Shown here: piece by piece, positions 17,167-25,623 of the stretch
How positions within the stretch are numbered: position 1 is the first letter of the stretch
How the letters are laid out: the number at the start of each line of letters is the position of its first letter
Source: Bacteroidota bacterium
GTDB lineage: Bacteria > Bacteroidota > Bacteroidia > Cytophagales > Cyclobacteriaceae
Reading direction: 5' to 3'
Assembly (NCBI GenBank): GCA_016191555.1
Contig: JACPVX010000008.1
Location: 1 to 64,000, forward strand
Length of the DNA: 64,000 nucleotides
Position numbers and translations under genes: made by a program
The notes under the pieces: generated by a model
Told to the model about the DNA's origin: nothing
Database searches by the model: none
Seen by the model: only the letters and a program-made list of their open reading frames with translations

Positions 17167-19167
17167 ATGATCTCTTTTCAAGAACACATTTTGCGAGGCA
17201 TTCCCGAAGAGCTACCCGCGGCTAAGCCGTATGATACTGCCGTCAGTCACGCTCCTAAACGTAAAGACATTTTAACTTCGGAAGAAAAGCGATTAGCACT
17301 TCATAACTCACTCCGTTATTTTCATCCGCGACATCATGAGGTACTTGCACCTGAGTTTTATCAGGAGTTGCAAACATTCGGGCGGATTTACATGCACCGC
17401 TTTCGTCCGGATTATGAAATGAAGGCGAGGCCAATCCTTGAGTATCCACACCAATCTACACAAGCTGCCGCCATTCAGTTGATGATTCAAAATAATCTCG
17501 ATCCGGCTGTAGCACAACATCCACACGAGTTGATTACCTATGGTGGGAATGGTGCCGTCTTTCAAAACTGGGCGCAGTATTTATTGACGATGAAATACCT
17601 GGCGACTATGAATGATCGCCAAACGTTGCACATGTATTCCGGCCATCCGATGGGATTGTTTCCTTCTTCTGAAGAAGCGCCACGTGTGGTGGTTACTAAT
17701 GGCATGATGATTCCGAATTATTCCAAGCCGGATGACTGGGAGAAGTTCAACGCATTGGGTGTTACACAATATGGGCAGATGACAGCCGGAAGTTACATGT
17801 ACATCGGGCCGCAAGGTATTGTGCACGGCACTAACATTACCATCTTGAATGCCGGTCGCAAGATTTCTAAGAATGGAGAAGGACTTGCTGGCAAGTTGTT
17901 TGTTACTTCTGGTTTGGGAGGTATGAGTGGAGCACAACCCAAGGCAGGAAACATTGCGGGGTGCATTACTGTGATTGCCGAGGTCAATGAAAAGGCAACA
18001 AAGAAACGTCACTCACAAGGGTGGGTAGATGAAGTGGTTCATGACTTGAATGACTTAGTAAAACGAATCCATTCCGCGAAAGCGAAAAAGGAAATTGTAT
18101 CCATCGCTTACCAGGGAAACATTGTTGAGGTGTGGGAAAAATTAGCAACCGAAAACATCTACGTGGATTTAGGCTCCGATCAAACTTCGTTACACAATCC
18201 ATGGGCCGGTGGATATTATCCGGTGGGTTTGAGTTTTGAAGAATCGAATCGGATGATGGCATCTGATCCTGAGGCATTCAAAAAGCATGTGCAACAATCG
18301 CTACAACGACAAGCGAATGCAATCAATATACATGCAGCTCGCGGCACCTATTTCTTTGATTACGGAAATGCATTTTTGCTCGAAGCCTCGCGCGCAGGAG
18401 CAGAGGTGATGGCAAAGGATGGAATTAATTTTAAATATCCCTCGTATGTGCAAGACATTATGGGGCCGATGTGTTTTGATTATGGATTTGGTCCTTTTCG
18501 TTGGGTGTGCGCATCCGGCAATCCAAATGATTTAGATTTTACTGATCAACTCGCAGCAGATGTGCTCACCGAAATTTTACAAACAGCACCTGCCGAAATC
18601 AAATCGCAGTTAGAAGATAACATACACTGGATTAAATCCGCGAAAGCGAATAAACTAGTTGTAGGTTCGCAGGCAAGAATCTTATACGCAGATGCCGAAG
18701 GTCGCGCGAAGTTGGCCACTGCATTCAACCAAGCCATTCGCGAAGGAAAAATTGGTCCGGTTGTTTTAGGTCGCGATCATCACGATGTATCGGGAACGGA
18801 TAGTCCGTATCGCGAGACTTCTAATATTTACGATGGTTCGCGCTTTACAGCCGACATGGCGATTCATAATGTGATTGGTGATTCCTTTCGCGGAGCTACA
18901 TGGGTTTCCATTCACAATGGCGGTGGTGTGGGATGGGGCGAAGTAATGAATGGAGGTTTTGGTATGTTGTTGGATGGAAGTACGGAGGCAGATCGCAAAT
19001 TAAAGAACATGCTTCATTTTGATGTGAACAATGGAATAGCGCGAAGAGCCTGGGCACGAAATGCGGGAGCCGTCAGTGCGATTCAGCGTGAAGCGGAGCG
19101 CACACCGCAATTGCAAGTGACCATTCCATACGCTGCAAATGCTGCATTGATTAACCAAATCGTTTAG
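17167..19167 (+). CDS. hutU: Urocanate hydratase
   Basis: Second enzyme of histidine degradation, which hydrates urocanate to 4-imidazolone-5-propionate with NAD+ as an electrophilic cofactor. The protein is ~666 residues, the longer type usual in Bacteroidota. Family motifs: LITYGGNGAVFQNWAQY, TLHMYSGHPMGLFPS, MTAGSYMYIGPQGIVHGT, VTSGLGGMSGAQPKAG (NAD-binding loop), DLGSDQTSLHNPW, MCFDYGFGPFRWVCASG (active-site Cys) and SIHNGGGVGWGEVMNGGFG. The start is ATG 17167 (MISFQEHILRG); an earlier TTG at 17134 lies inside the promoter. No hutH, hutI or hutG is in the window, so the pathway is dispersed. The gene is followed after 2 nt by an acyltransferase gene, probably on the same mRNA. Confidence 0.95.
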   Translation: MISFQEHILRGIPEELPAAKPYDTAVSHAPKRKDILTSEEKRLALHNSLRYFHPRHHEVLAPEFYQELQTFGRIYMHRFRPDYEMKARPILEYPHQSTQAAAIQLMIQNNLDPAVAQHPHELITYGGNGAVFQNWAQYLLTMKYLATMNDRQTLHMYSGHPMGLFPSSEEAPRVVVTNGMMIPNYSKPDDWEKFNALGVTQYGQMTAGSYMYIGPQGIVHGTNITILNAGRKISKNGEGLAGKLFVTSGLGGMSGAQPKAGNIAGCITVIAEVNEKATKKRHSQGWVDEVVHDLNDLVKRIHSAKAKKEIVSIAYQGNIVEVWEKLATENIYVDLGSDQTSLHNPWAGGYYPVGLSFEESNRMMASDPEAFKKHVQQSLQRQANAINIHAARGTYFFDYGNAFLLEASRAGAEVMAKDGINFKYPSYVQDIMGPMCFDYGFGPFRWVCASGNPNDLDFTDQLAADVLTEILQTAPAEIKSQLEDNIHWIKSAKANKLVVGSQARILYADAEGRAKLATAFNQAIREGKIGPVVLGRDHHDVSGTDSPYRETSNIYDGSRFTADMAIHNVIGDSFRGATWVSIHNGGGVGWGEVMNGGFGMLLDGSTEADRKLKNMLHFDVNNGIARRAWARNAGAVSAIQREAERTPQLQVTIPYAANAALINQIV

Positions 19168-19169
19168 CC

Positions 19170-19718
19170 ATGCTCAAACTTTTCTATGCGTTTGTTTTTA
19201 AGTTGATGGGATGGAAGACAGAAGGAGCATTCCCAAACAATATTAAAAAATACATTGTTGCCGTAGCGCCTCATACAAGTAATTGGGATTTTATTATTGG
19301 TGTACTGGCGCGCAGTGTTTTGAAAGTGCAAAAGGCAAAGTTTTTGGGGAAAGACAGTTTATTCAAGCCACCTTTTGGCTGGCTGTTTCGCACGTTGGGC
19401 GGTTATCCCGTAAACAGGTCTAAGAACAACGACATGGTGCAACAAGTAGCAACTATCTTTGATCAGCACGATGAGTTTATTTTGGGCTTGGCTCCGGAAG
19501 GCACGCGGAAGAAAGTAGAGAAGTTGCGCACCGGATTTTATTATATCGCCAAAAAAGCAAACGTACCGATTGTGCCTTGTGGCTTTGATTTTGCCAGAAA
19601 AACAGTGGTGGTGGGTGTTCCTTTTTACCCTACCGACAATTTTGAAAAAGATATGGAACAATTATTGCAGTTCTATCGGAAGATCACCGGAAAAAACCCT
19701 GAAATGGGGATTCAATGA
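19170..19718 (+). CDS. PlsC-like 1-acylglycerol-3-phosphate acyltransferase
   Basis: 182 residues. The glycerophosphate acyltransferase HX4D motif appears as HTSNWD near residue 33 (VAPHTSNWDFIIG). The second block is the FGWLFRTLGGYPVNRSK segment, and the third is the substrate-binding APEGTRKKVEKLRTGFYYIA with the conserved EGTR, then VPIVPCGFDF. These are the catalytic and phosphate-binding blocks of the PlsC superfamily, which acylates lysophosphatidic acid or related lipids. The protein is shorter than housekeeping PlsC (about 240), and in Bacteroidota several such small paralogues exist, so the exact acceptor is unknown. It starts 2 nt after the hutU stop codon. Confidence 0.87.
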   Translation: MLKLFYAFVFKLMGWKTEGAFPNNIKKYIVAVAPHTSNWDFIIGVLARSVLKVQKAKFLGKDSLFKPPFGWLFRTLGGYPVNRSKNNDMVQQVATIFDQHDEFILGLAPEGTRKKVEKLRTGFYYIAKKANVPIVPCGFDFARKTVVVGVPFYPTDNFEKDMEQLLQFYRKITGKNPEMGIQ

Positions 19719-19742
19719 TCGGTGATCCATGTATATTTTTAT

Positions 19743-19750
19743 TAATTTTG
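19743..19750 (+). promoter_or_regulatory. -7 promoter element before the beta-barrel gene
   Basis: TAATTTTG matches TAnnTTTG and gives a ~20-nt leader to the ATG at 19774. No -33 TTTG is evident. Confidence 0.4.
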
Positions 19751-19773
19751 AACCTTAATTAAACAATCAAAAC

Positions 19774-20373
19774 ATGAAAAAAGGAGTAATTACAGTTCTG
19801 TTTGTGTTGGTGGGCCTTTCGGCATTCTCACAGGCTCAGGTGGCCATTGGTATCAAGGGCGGATTGAACTTTGCAAACATTGATGCAAGCAGCTTGAATG
19901 CTGCATACAATAGCAGAACCGGTTACCATGGTGGTGCTTTTGTGTTAGTGAAACTAGGAAAAATTGGAATTCAGCCTGAGTTGATTTATTCGAAGCAAGG
20001 CTCTACTGTGCGAATCAATTCGACAGACATCGAATCCAATTATGATTATTTCAATATTCCGATTGTATTGAAGTTGTATACCGTGGCAGGCATCAATATT
20101 CAGGTAGGTCCACAATTTGGTTTTGCTTCTGGAACTATTCCCTATACATCGATCAACGGACAGGGTCAGCCAGTGACTTTATATGATAACTTAAAAGGCT
20201 CCGACATCAGCGCGGCATTGGGCTTAGGTTGGGATGCACCGTTTGGTTTGACTTTCGATGCACGTTACAATTTAGGCTTAACAAAAATCAATGAAGGCTT
20301 ATTGGCAAAGGATGTAAAAAACCAAGTGATTCAAATCTCGGTTGGTTATAAGCTGTTCAAATTCGGAAAGTAA
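19774..20373 (+). CDS. Outer-membrane beta-barrel (PorT-like) protein
   Basis: 199 residues with a signal peptide (VLFVLVGLSAFSQAQ) and a compact barrel of the family that begins with IGIKGGLNFANI. Later strands include YHGGAFVLVKLGKIGIQPELIYSKQG (split as GGAFVLVKLGKIG and IQPELIYSKQG), NIPIVLKLYTV, INIQVGPQFGFASG, DISAALGLGWDAPFGLTFDA and the C-terminal QISVGYKLFKFGK. This is the widespread Bacteroidota small 8-stranded porin-like family. Individual members are usually of unknown function. The gene has its own promoter and a strong terminator and appears monocistronic. Confidence 0.85.
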   Translation: MKKGVITVLFVLVGLSAFSQAQVAIGIKGGLNFANIDASSLNAAYNSRTGYHGGAFVLVKLGKIGIQPELIYSKQGSTVRINSTDIESNYDYFNIPIVLKLYTVAGINIQVGPQFGFASGTIPYTSINGQGQPVTLYDNLKGSDISAALGLGWDAPFGLTFDARYNLGLTKINEGLLAKDVKNQVIQISVGYKLFKFGK

Positions 20374-20390
20374 TTTTTGATTCTCCCCAT

Positions 20391-20419
20391 AAAAAGCCGG
20401 TCACTCGATCGGCTTTTTA
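20391..20419 (+). terminator. Intrinsic terminator
   Basis: A perfect 9-bp stem AAAAAGCCG/CGGCTTTTT with a 10-nt loop, 18 nt after the beta-barrel gene's stop codon. The A and T runs make it usable from either side. Confidence 0.9.
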
Positions 20420-20440
20420 TTTTCAGGACGCGCAGTTATC

Positions 20441-21721
20441 ATGTTATCCTACGAAGCTACACTTGAATTTTTATATGCGAGTCTCCCGATGTATCAACGG
20501 GTTGGTGCGGTAGCTTATAAAGCGGATTTAACCAATACCATTGCGCTCTGTGAAGAACTGGGTAATCCGCAACATCAGTTTAAAAGTGTGCATATCGCAG
20601 GCACCAATGGCAAGGGGAGTAGCTCGCACATGCTCGCGGCCATTTTACAAACCGCTGGCGACAAAACCGGCTTGTACACTTCTCCGCACTTAAAAGAATT
20701 TACCGAACGCATTCGCATCAATGGGGAAGAAGTGAGTAAATCATTTGTGATTGACTTTGTTGAACGCATTCGCCCTGCGATAAAGCGAATCCAGCCTTCG
20801 TTCTTCGAAATTACCGTAGCGATGGCGTTTGATTACTTCGCTAAACAAAAAGTAGATGTAGCTGTAATCGAAGTTGGATTGGGCGGACGACTGGATTCTA
20901 CGAATGTTATCAATCCGTTGGTTTCGCTTATTACCAACATCAGTTGGGATCACAAAGAATTGCTAGGCGATACCCTTCCAAAAATTGCCAGTGAGAAAGC
21001 GGGAATTATCAAAGAGAAGGTCCCGGTAATTATCAGTGAACGTCAGCCGGAAGTAGCTGATGTATTTGTGGAAAAAGCTAATTCAACCAACAGCCTCATC
21101 ACTTTTGCTGAAGATCAGTATCATGTGGTTTCATTGGCTGAAGGTAATTTTCAAATTAGAAATTCAGAAGGGCGTGAAATGGAGTTGCAATTGGATTTAA
21201 AAGGAAGCTATCAACGGAAGAATATTGCAGGTGCACTAGCCATTGTTGAAGAGTTGAGAAAGAAAGGGTTTATTATTTCATCCTCGGTTATTCAGCAGGC
21301 CTTAAAGAATACCATGTCCTTAACGGGATTGAAAGGCCGCTGGCAGAAACTGGGTGAACACCCATTGATAATTTGCGATACAGCTCATAACGAAGGCGGC
21401 ATTCGGGAGGTGGTGCAACAAATTCGCCAACAGAAGTACAATCGATTATGGATTGTATTAGGGTGTGTAAAAGATAAGGACCTTCATGCCGTACTTTCGC
21501 TTTTGCCTAAGGATGCTTACTATTTCTTTTGTCAGGCAAAGATACCTCGTGCGCTTGATGCCACCGAATTAATGATTCAAGCGATTGCTGTTGGACTAAA
21601 GGGAGAAGTGATTGCAGATGTAAACCAAGCCATCCACACAGCGAAGGGAAGAAGTAGCAAGGATGATTTTATTTTTGTTGGCGGCAGCACGTTTGTCGTG
21701 GCCGAGATTAATGAACTTTAG
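20441..21721 (+). CDS. folC: Dihydrofolate synthase / folylpolyglutamate synthase
   Basis: Mur-ligase-type ATP-dependent enzyme that joins glutamate to dihydropteroate and to folates. At 426 residues it is full length. The P-loop is IAGTNGKGSSSHML (residues ~51-64), followed by GLYTSPHLKEFTERIRING with the SPH motif, FEITVAMAFDYFA, IEVGLGGRLDSTNVI, the LITNISWDH(K) box with the metal-binding His, and the AEKAGI-like SEKAGIIK. The C-terminal Mur domain carries GLKGRWQ and ICDTAHNEGGI. The start at ATG 20441 lies 22 nt after the terminator. It is followed 23 nt later by trmB. Confidence 0.95.
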   Translation: MLSYEATLEFLYASLPMYQRVGAVAYKADLTNTIALCEELGNPQHQFKSVHIAGTNGKGSSSHMLAAILQTAGDKTGLYTSPHLKEFTERIRINGEEVSKSFVIDFVERIRPAIKRIQPSFFEITVAMAFDYFAKQKVDVAVIEVGLGGRLDSTNVINPLVSLITNISWDHKELLGDTLPKIASEKAGIIKEKVPVIISERQPEVADVFVEKANSTNSLITFAEDQYHVVSLAEGNFQIRNSEGREMELQLDLKGSYQRKNIAGALAIVEELRKKGFIISSSVIQQALKNTMSLTGLKGRWQKLGEHPLIICDTAHNEGGIREVVQQIRQQKYNRLWIVLGCVKDKDLHAVLSLLPKDAYYFFCQAKIPRALDATELMIQAIAVGLKGEVIADVNQAIHTAKGRSSKDDFIFVGGSTFVVAEINEL

Positions 21722-21744
21722 GTGTTGATGGATGTATAATTTAT

Positions 21745-22404
21745 ATGAAGAGTAAATTAAAACGATTTGAAATTATTGCCAATCGCGAAAACGTGATTGA
21801 ACCAGGAAAACCTTTGTTCAACTCTATTAAGGGAAAATGGAATAGTGATTACTTTAAAAATGATCAGCCCATCACGATTGAGTTGGCGTGCGGACGTGGA
21901 GAATATTCTGTGAACCTGGCACGTCAGTTTCCGAATCGTAATTATATAGGCGTAGATAAAAAAGGTGATCGTCTTTGGAAGGGCAGCACATGGGCTGTGG
22001 AAGATGGTCTTGCGAACGTAGCATTCTTGCGCACGGGCATTTTGTTTATCGAGAGTTTTTTTGAAGCAGGTGAAGTGGATGAAGTCTGGCTTACCTTCCC
22101 GGATCCGCTTCCGCGTAAGCGTGATGCCAAGCGCAGATTATCCAGCAGTCGCTACATCGATATGTATAAAAAGATCTTGAAGCCTGGCGGTTTCTTTCGA
22201 TTCAAAACGGATAATACGGATCTATTCAACTTTACGTTGGAAGAACTGAACGATCGTAATGACATGATCGACTTCGAGTTTACGCACGATTTGTATCAAT
22301 CAACTTTGCGGCCCGAGTGCCATGATATAAAAACGAAGTACGAAGAAATGTTTGCGGCACAGGGAGAGGTAATCAAATACCTCCGCTTCCGTTTTAGTCA
22401 TTAA
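21745..22404 (+). CDS. trmB: tRNA (guanine-N7-)-methyltransferase
   Basis: 219-residue Rossmann-fold SAM-dependent enzyme that forms 7-methylguanosine at tRNA position 46. The SAM-binding motif ELACGRGEYSVNLARQFP is near residue 49, followed by YIGVDKKGDRLWKG. The diagnostic TrmB signature is LTFPDPLPRKRDAKRRL near residue 118, then FFRFKTDNTDLF and the closing TKYEEMF. It lies 23 nt downstream of folC on the same strand and is probably co-transcribed. Confidence 0.95.
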   Translation: MKSKLKRFEIIANRENVIEPGKPLFNSIKGKWNSDYFKNDQPITIELACGRGEYSVNLARQFPNRNYIGVDKKGDRLWKGSTWAVEDGLANVAFLRTGILFIESFFEAGEVDEVWLTFPDPLPRKRDAKRRLSSSRYIDMYKKILKPGGFFRFKTDNTDLFNFTLEELNDRNDMIDFEFTHDLYQSTLRPECHDIKTKYEEMFAAQGEVIKYLRFRFSH

Positions 22405-22486
22405 CGGGTTCGAGCTCACGTGTAGCGTTAATAGTAGGGTAACACATTGGTAATATGCGCATACCAATAAGCCCGAGCCAAAAAGT

Positions 22487-22494
22487 TACATTTG
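22487..22494 (+). promoter_or_regulatory. -7 promoter element for the phosphoesterase-glycosyltransferase pair
   Basis: TACATTTG is an exact TAnnTTTG match, giving a leader of about 12 nt to the ATG at 22511. No clear -33 TTTG is present. Confidence 0.5.
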
Positions 22495-22510
22495 TGAAAC
22501 CTAATCCCTT

Positions 22511-23365
22511 ATGGGAAAAAACGGCAGACGCAAAGTAGAACTCGTTATCATTTCAGATGTACATCTGGGCACCTATGGTTGCCACTCAGAAGAGCTTCTC
22601 AAATACCTTAAATCAATTAAGCCCAAGCGACTCATTTTGAATGGCGACATCATCGATATGTGGCAATTCAGTAAACGCTATTGGCCGAAGTCGCACATGC
22701 AAGTGGTGAAGCACATCACGAGCTTATTGGCCAAAGGCACCAAGATTACCTACCTCACCGGCAACCATGATGAGATGTTGCGTAAGTTTGCCGGCTTTCG
22801 TTTAGGCTCTTTTCAAATCGCCAATAAGAAAGTGATTTCCATCAATGGCCAGTCGGCATGGATTTTTCATGGCGATGTGTTCGATGTTACCATGCAACAT
22901 TCCAAATGGCTGGCAAAGCTGGGAGCGGTTGGCTACGACACCCTTATTCTGATCAATTCGTTTGTGAACTTCATTTTGAAGGCGCTGGGTCGAAACAAAA
23001 TTTCGCTGTCCAAGCGGGTAAAAGACAGCGTGAAGCAGGCCGTCAAGTTCATCAACGACTTCGAGCTAACTGCTGCAGATATTGCTATATCCAATGGTTA
23101 TCAATATGTTATCTGCGGTCACATCCATCAACCGGAGATGAAGAAAATCACCACAGAAAAGGGGGAGGTTATGTATTTGAATTCGGGTGACTGGGTGGAA
23201 AACTTGACAGCTTTGGAGTACAATCAGGGCCAATGGAGCATCTATCGCTACCATGAGGATGCAAAAGCCCAACGGATAAAATTATCAAAACATGCCCGCC
23301 ATACGCTAGATAATGACGAGATATTTAAAGACCTTGTGAACGAATTTCTCGCCACTAAAAAATGA
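22511..23365 (+). CDS. LpxH-like metallophosphoesterase
   Basis: 284-residue calcineurin-like phosphoesterase. The ordered metal-binding motifs are SDVHLG (near residue 15), NGDIIDMW, TGNHDEM, HGDVFDV and GHIHQP. This is the pattern of UDP-2,3-diacylglucosamine pyrophosphatase LpxH and its LpxH2-like relatives, which cleave UDP-2,3-diacylglucosamine to lipid X in lipid A synthesis. It is longer than classic LpxH (about 240), and the C-terminal 50 residues are unlike it, so an LpxH-like hydrolase acting on another lipid or nucleotide-lipid is possible. Its stop overlaps the glycosyltransferase start by 4 nt, so the two are translationally coupled. Confidence 0.82.
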   Translation: MGKNGRRKVELVIISDVHLGTYGCHSEELLKYLKSIKPKRLILNGDIIDMWQFSKRYWPKSHMQVVKHITSLLAKGTKITYLTGNHDEMLRKFAGFRLGSFQIANKKVISINGQSAWIFHGDVFDVTMQHSKWLAKLGAVGYDTLILINSFVNFILKALGRNKISLSKRVKDSVKQAVKFINDFELTAADIAISNGYQYVICGHIHQPEMKKITTEKGEVMYLNSGDWVENLTALEYNQGQWSIYRYHEDAKAQRIKLSKHARHTLDNDEIFKDLVNEFLATKK

Positions 23366-24351
23366 AGATTCTATATGCCATCCAGGGCACGGGCAATGGG
23401 CATCTGAGCCGTGCGGTAGACATCATTCCTGAACTTAAGAAACACGGAAACCTCGACCTGTTCGTTAGCGGAGCACAAGCTGAAATTGTGTTGCCATATC
23501 CGGTGAAATACAAATCGAAGGGATTGAGCTTTTACTTTGGAAAGAGTGGCGGTATCAATTTTTTGAAGACATTCCAAAAGAATAGCTCAAAAGATGTGAT
23601 GAAGGAAATCAAAAACTTTCCGGTGGAAGATTATGACTTGGTAGTGAATGACTTCGAGCCGATCACGGCATGGGCATGTAAGAAGAAAGAAATCAAGATT
23701 GTGTCACTTAGCCATCAGTCGGCTTTGCTATCTAAAAAAGCACCACGACCGAAGTTCGTAGATCCTTTTGGTGAATGGATGCTTCGCAACTATGCGCCCG
23801 TCAAGAAATACATTGGCTTTCATTTTGAAGAGTACGACAAGAATATTTTTACCCCGGTCATTCGGTCGGCTATTCGTTCCGCACGCCCAAAAGACTTAGG
23901 CCATTATACAGTTTACTTACCGGCCTATGATGATAAGAAACTCGTGCAGCGTTTGTTGAAGCTTCCCAAGGTGCGTTGGCATATATTTTCGAAGCACACA
24001 AAAAGTGCTTATCACGTAGGTCGTATTTCGGTGTATCCGATTAGTGGAGTTGATTTTGTGGAGAGTGTGGTCACCTGCACGGGTGTGATATGCGGTGCCG
24101 GATTTGAAACACCTGCCGAAGTATTGCATCTCAATAAGAAGCTTTTGGTGGTGCCTATGAAATCACAGTATGAGCAAAAGTGTAATGCCGCTGCACTAAA
24201 GAAACTAGGCGTACCGGTTTTGAAGAAAGTAAAGAAGAAATCCATTAAGAAAATAGAACAGTGGTTAGAAGAAAGCAAGCCATTGGATATTTCATTCCCC
24301 GACATAGCCGGCAAGGCGGTGGAGAAGATGATGGAGAAGTATGGAAAGTAG
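23362..24351 (+). CDS. GT-B glycosyltransferase (MurG/MGDG-synthase-like)
   Basis: 329 residues. The N-terminus YAIQGTGNGHLSRA is the glycine-rich acceptor-side loop of GT-B enzymes of the MurG/monogalactosyl-diacylglycerol synthase type, followed by LVVNDFEPITAWA and SLSHQSALL. The donor-binding half carries YPISGVDFVESV and the late signature CGAGFETPAEVLHLNKKLL, matching G-G-x-x-T-x-x-E-a blocks. No transmembrane segment is clear, so it is probably cytosolic and membrane-associated. Coupling (4-nt overlap) to an LpxH-like phosphoesterase suggests synthesis or remodelling of a glycolipid or lipid A precursor. Donor and acceptor are unknown. Confidence 0.82.
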   Translation: MKILYAIQGTGNGHLSRAVDIIPELKKHGNLDLFVSGAQAEIVLPYPVKYKSKGLSFYFGKSGGINFLKTFQKNSSKDVMKEIKNFPVEDYDLVVNDFEPITAWACKKKEIKIVSLSHQSALLSKKAPRPKFVDPFGEWMLRNYAPVKKYIGFHFEEYDKNIFTPVIRSAIRSARPKDLGHYTVYLPAYDDKKLVQRLLKLPKVRWHIFSKHTKSAYHVGRISVYPISGVDFVESVVTCTGVICGAGFETPAEVLHLNKKLLVVPMKSQYEQKCNAAALKKLGVPVLKKVKKKSIKKIEQWLEESKPLDISFPDIAGKAVEKMMEKYGK

Positions 24352-24417
24352 GGGATAACCTATTGTTAAAATTTCTGGGTGGTGATATTATGGGGTATTT
24401 AAATTCACTCAATTCTT

Positions 24418-24936
24418 TTATCTAGTTACACCCACAAGTTCTTTGTCTCGCTCGATCAGAAATTTAATACTATCCAAGCCTAGATAGATTCCTCTCCCGA
24501 AGTTTCCCATCCTAAACTGAGGAGCGAGAATGTTTCGGTTGATGCGGGAAGCAATTTCGTCTTTAATGATGTTCTCCAAACCAGTACCCACTTCAATACG
24601 CATTTGATGTTCTGCCAATGCCACCGTTAACAGAATGCCATCATTGTACGATGTTCGACCAAGGCGTAATTTTTGAGCAACATCTAATGAATACGCTGAA
24701 ATATTCCGGCCACGCAATGAGCTGATGATATTCACGCCTATTTGGCTGCCAATGGATGAATCTAATTTGTTGATTATTTGAAAAATACTATCGCGTTGCA
24801 CGGAGCTTAACAACTGAGCGCTGTCAAAAATGCGGTCATTAACGAATAGATGCTTGGTCACTTTGTGTGGATGGCATGCACAGATAATGAATAAAAGTAT
24901 GCAGGTAATTGCAAGAGGCCGGTTCATGTATCTCAA
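24418..24936 (-). CDS. TPM domain lipoprotein
   Basis: 172 residues with a lipoprotein signal (ITCILLFIICACHPHK, lipobox near residue 20). The rest is a TPM domain: NDRIFDSAQLLSSVQRDSI, GSQIGVNIISSL, AYSLDVAQKLRLGRTSYNDGILL and MRIEVGTGLENIIKDEIASRI. TPM (YgcG/Psb32) domains occur in membrane-anchored proteins linked to membrane-protein quality control and repair. Here the domain is anchored by lipid and lacks the usual Gly-rich or transmembrane C-terminus. The gene is 5 nt downstream of the zinc-ribbon membrane protein on the minus strand, and the two probably form an operon. Confidence 0.85.
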   Translation of the reverse strand: MRYMNRPLAITCILLFIICACHPHKVTKHLFVNDRIFDSAQLLSSVQRDSIFQIINKLDSSIGSQIGVNIISSLRGRNISAYSLDVAQKLRLGRTSYNDGILLTVALAEHQMRIEVGTGLENIIKDEIASRINRNILAPQFRMGNFGRGIYLGLDSIKFLIERDKELVGVTR

Positions 24937-24941
24937 TCAGC

Positions 24942-25439
24942 TTATTCAATCTTTGATAAATACTCACTTTCCTTTTTGATCTTTTCTGCTTTTTTGTATT
25001 TGATGATTGCGTATGTCAGAGAAGAAAGACAGATTACCTTCCAGATAATACCTCGCAACAGTGTAGTCCAATCAATCAAAGCCCCAAGAATATAAATGGC
25101 CAGAAGCAAGCCCAGCGCTAAACTTAATATTTGCATTGGACTCTTCACAACCAGATACCCTAACACAATGAATCCAACACCCAAGAAAAGATTCAACGCC
25201 ATTGCCAGAATGTCCTCTGACATTAATAATCCTAATACGCATGTCACAATACCAATGGTATATAAAATACTTTGTGCGTTCTTAATACCGCTCGTTGCAT
25301 CCCCAATCTCTCCGGCTTTTAAAACTTGACGTGCAATAAAAGAAGATTTCTCTTGGTCCGTTCCCGTAAACGGATATCCGCACTTCGAACAAGTAACAAT
25401 AGTTTCCGGATATTCAGATTGACAATTAGGACAGATCAT
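24942..25439 (-). CDS. Zinc-ribbon membrane protein
   Basis: 165 residues. The N-terminus has paired CPNCQSEYP and CSKCGYPF motifs (four zinc-ligating cysteines in the first 22 residues). About four hydrophobic helices follow between residues ~55 and 145 (ILYTIGIVTCVLGLLM, LNLFLGVGFIVLGYLVV, LSLALGLLLAIYILG, VICLSSLTYAII), with a Lys-rich tail. It looks like an inner-membrane protein with a cytoplasmic zinc ribbon. No specific family was recognised. It is transcribed just ahead of the TPM lipoprotein with a 5-nt gap, so a joint membrane role is likely. Confidence 0.75.
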   Translation of the reverse strand: MICPNCQSEYPETIVTCSKCGYPFTGTDQEKSSFIARQVLKAGEIGDATSGIKNAQSILYTIGIVTCVLGLLMSEDILAMALNLFLGVGFIVLGYLVVKSPMQILSLALGLLLAIYILGALIDWTTLLRGIIWKVICLSSLTYAIIKYKKAEKIKKESEYLSKIE

Positions 25440-25623
25440 TGGTTATTAGTTTCTGATTGAAATTTAGCTGAGTCAATTCATTATTCCTAACCGGATTATA
25501 CCTTTTGAGATAGATCCTTGGCAACATGAGAAAGGGTCTTAAAACTTTCTTAAAAAATGTTGCATCCCTGTTATGGAATTAGTCACCCAACTGCATCTAG
25601 GTAATAAATAAACTTCAAATCCT

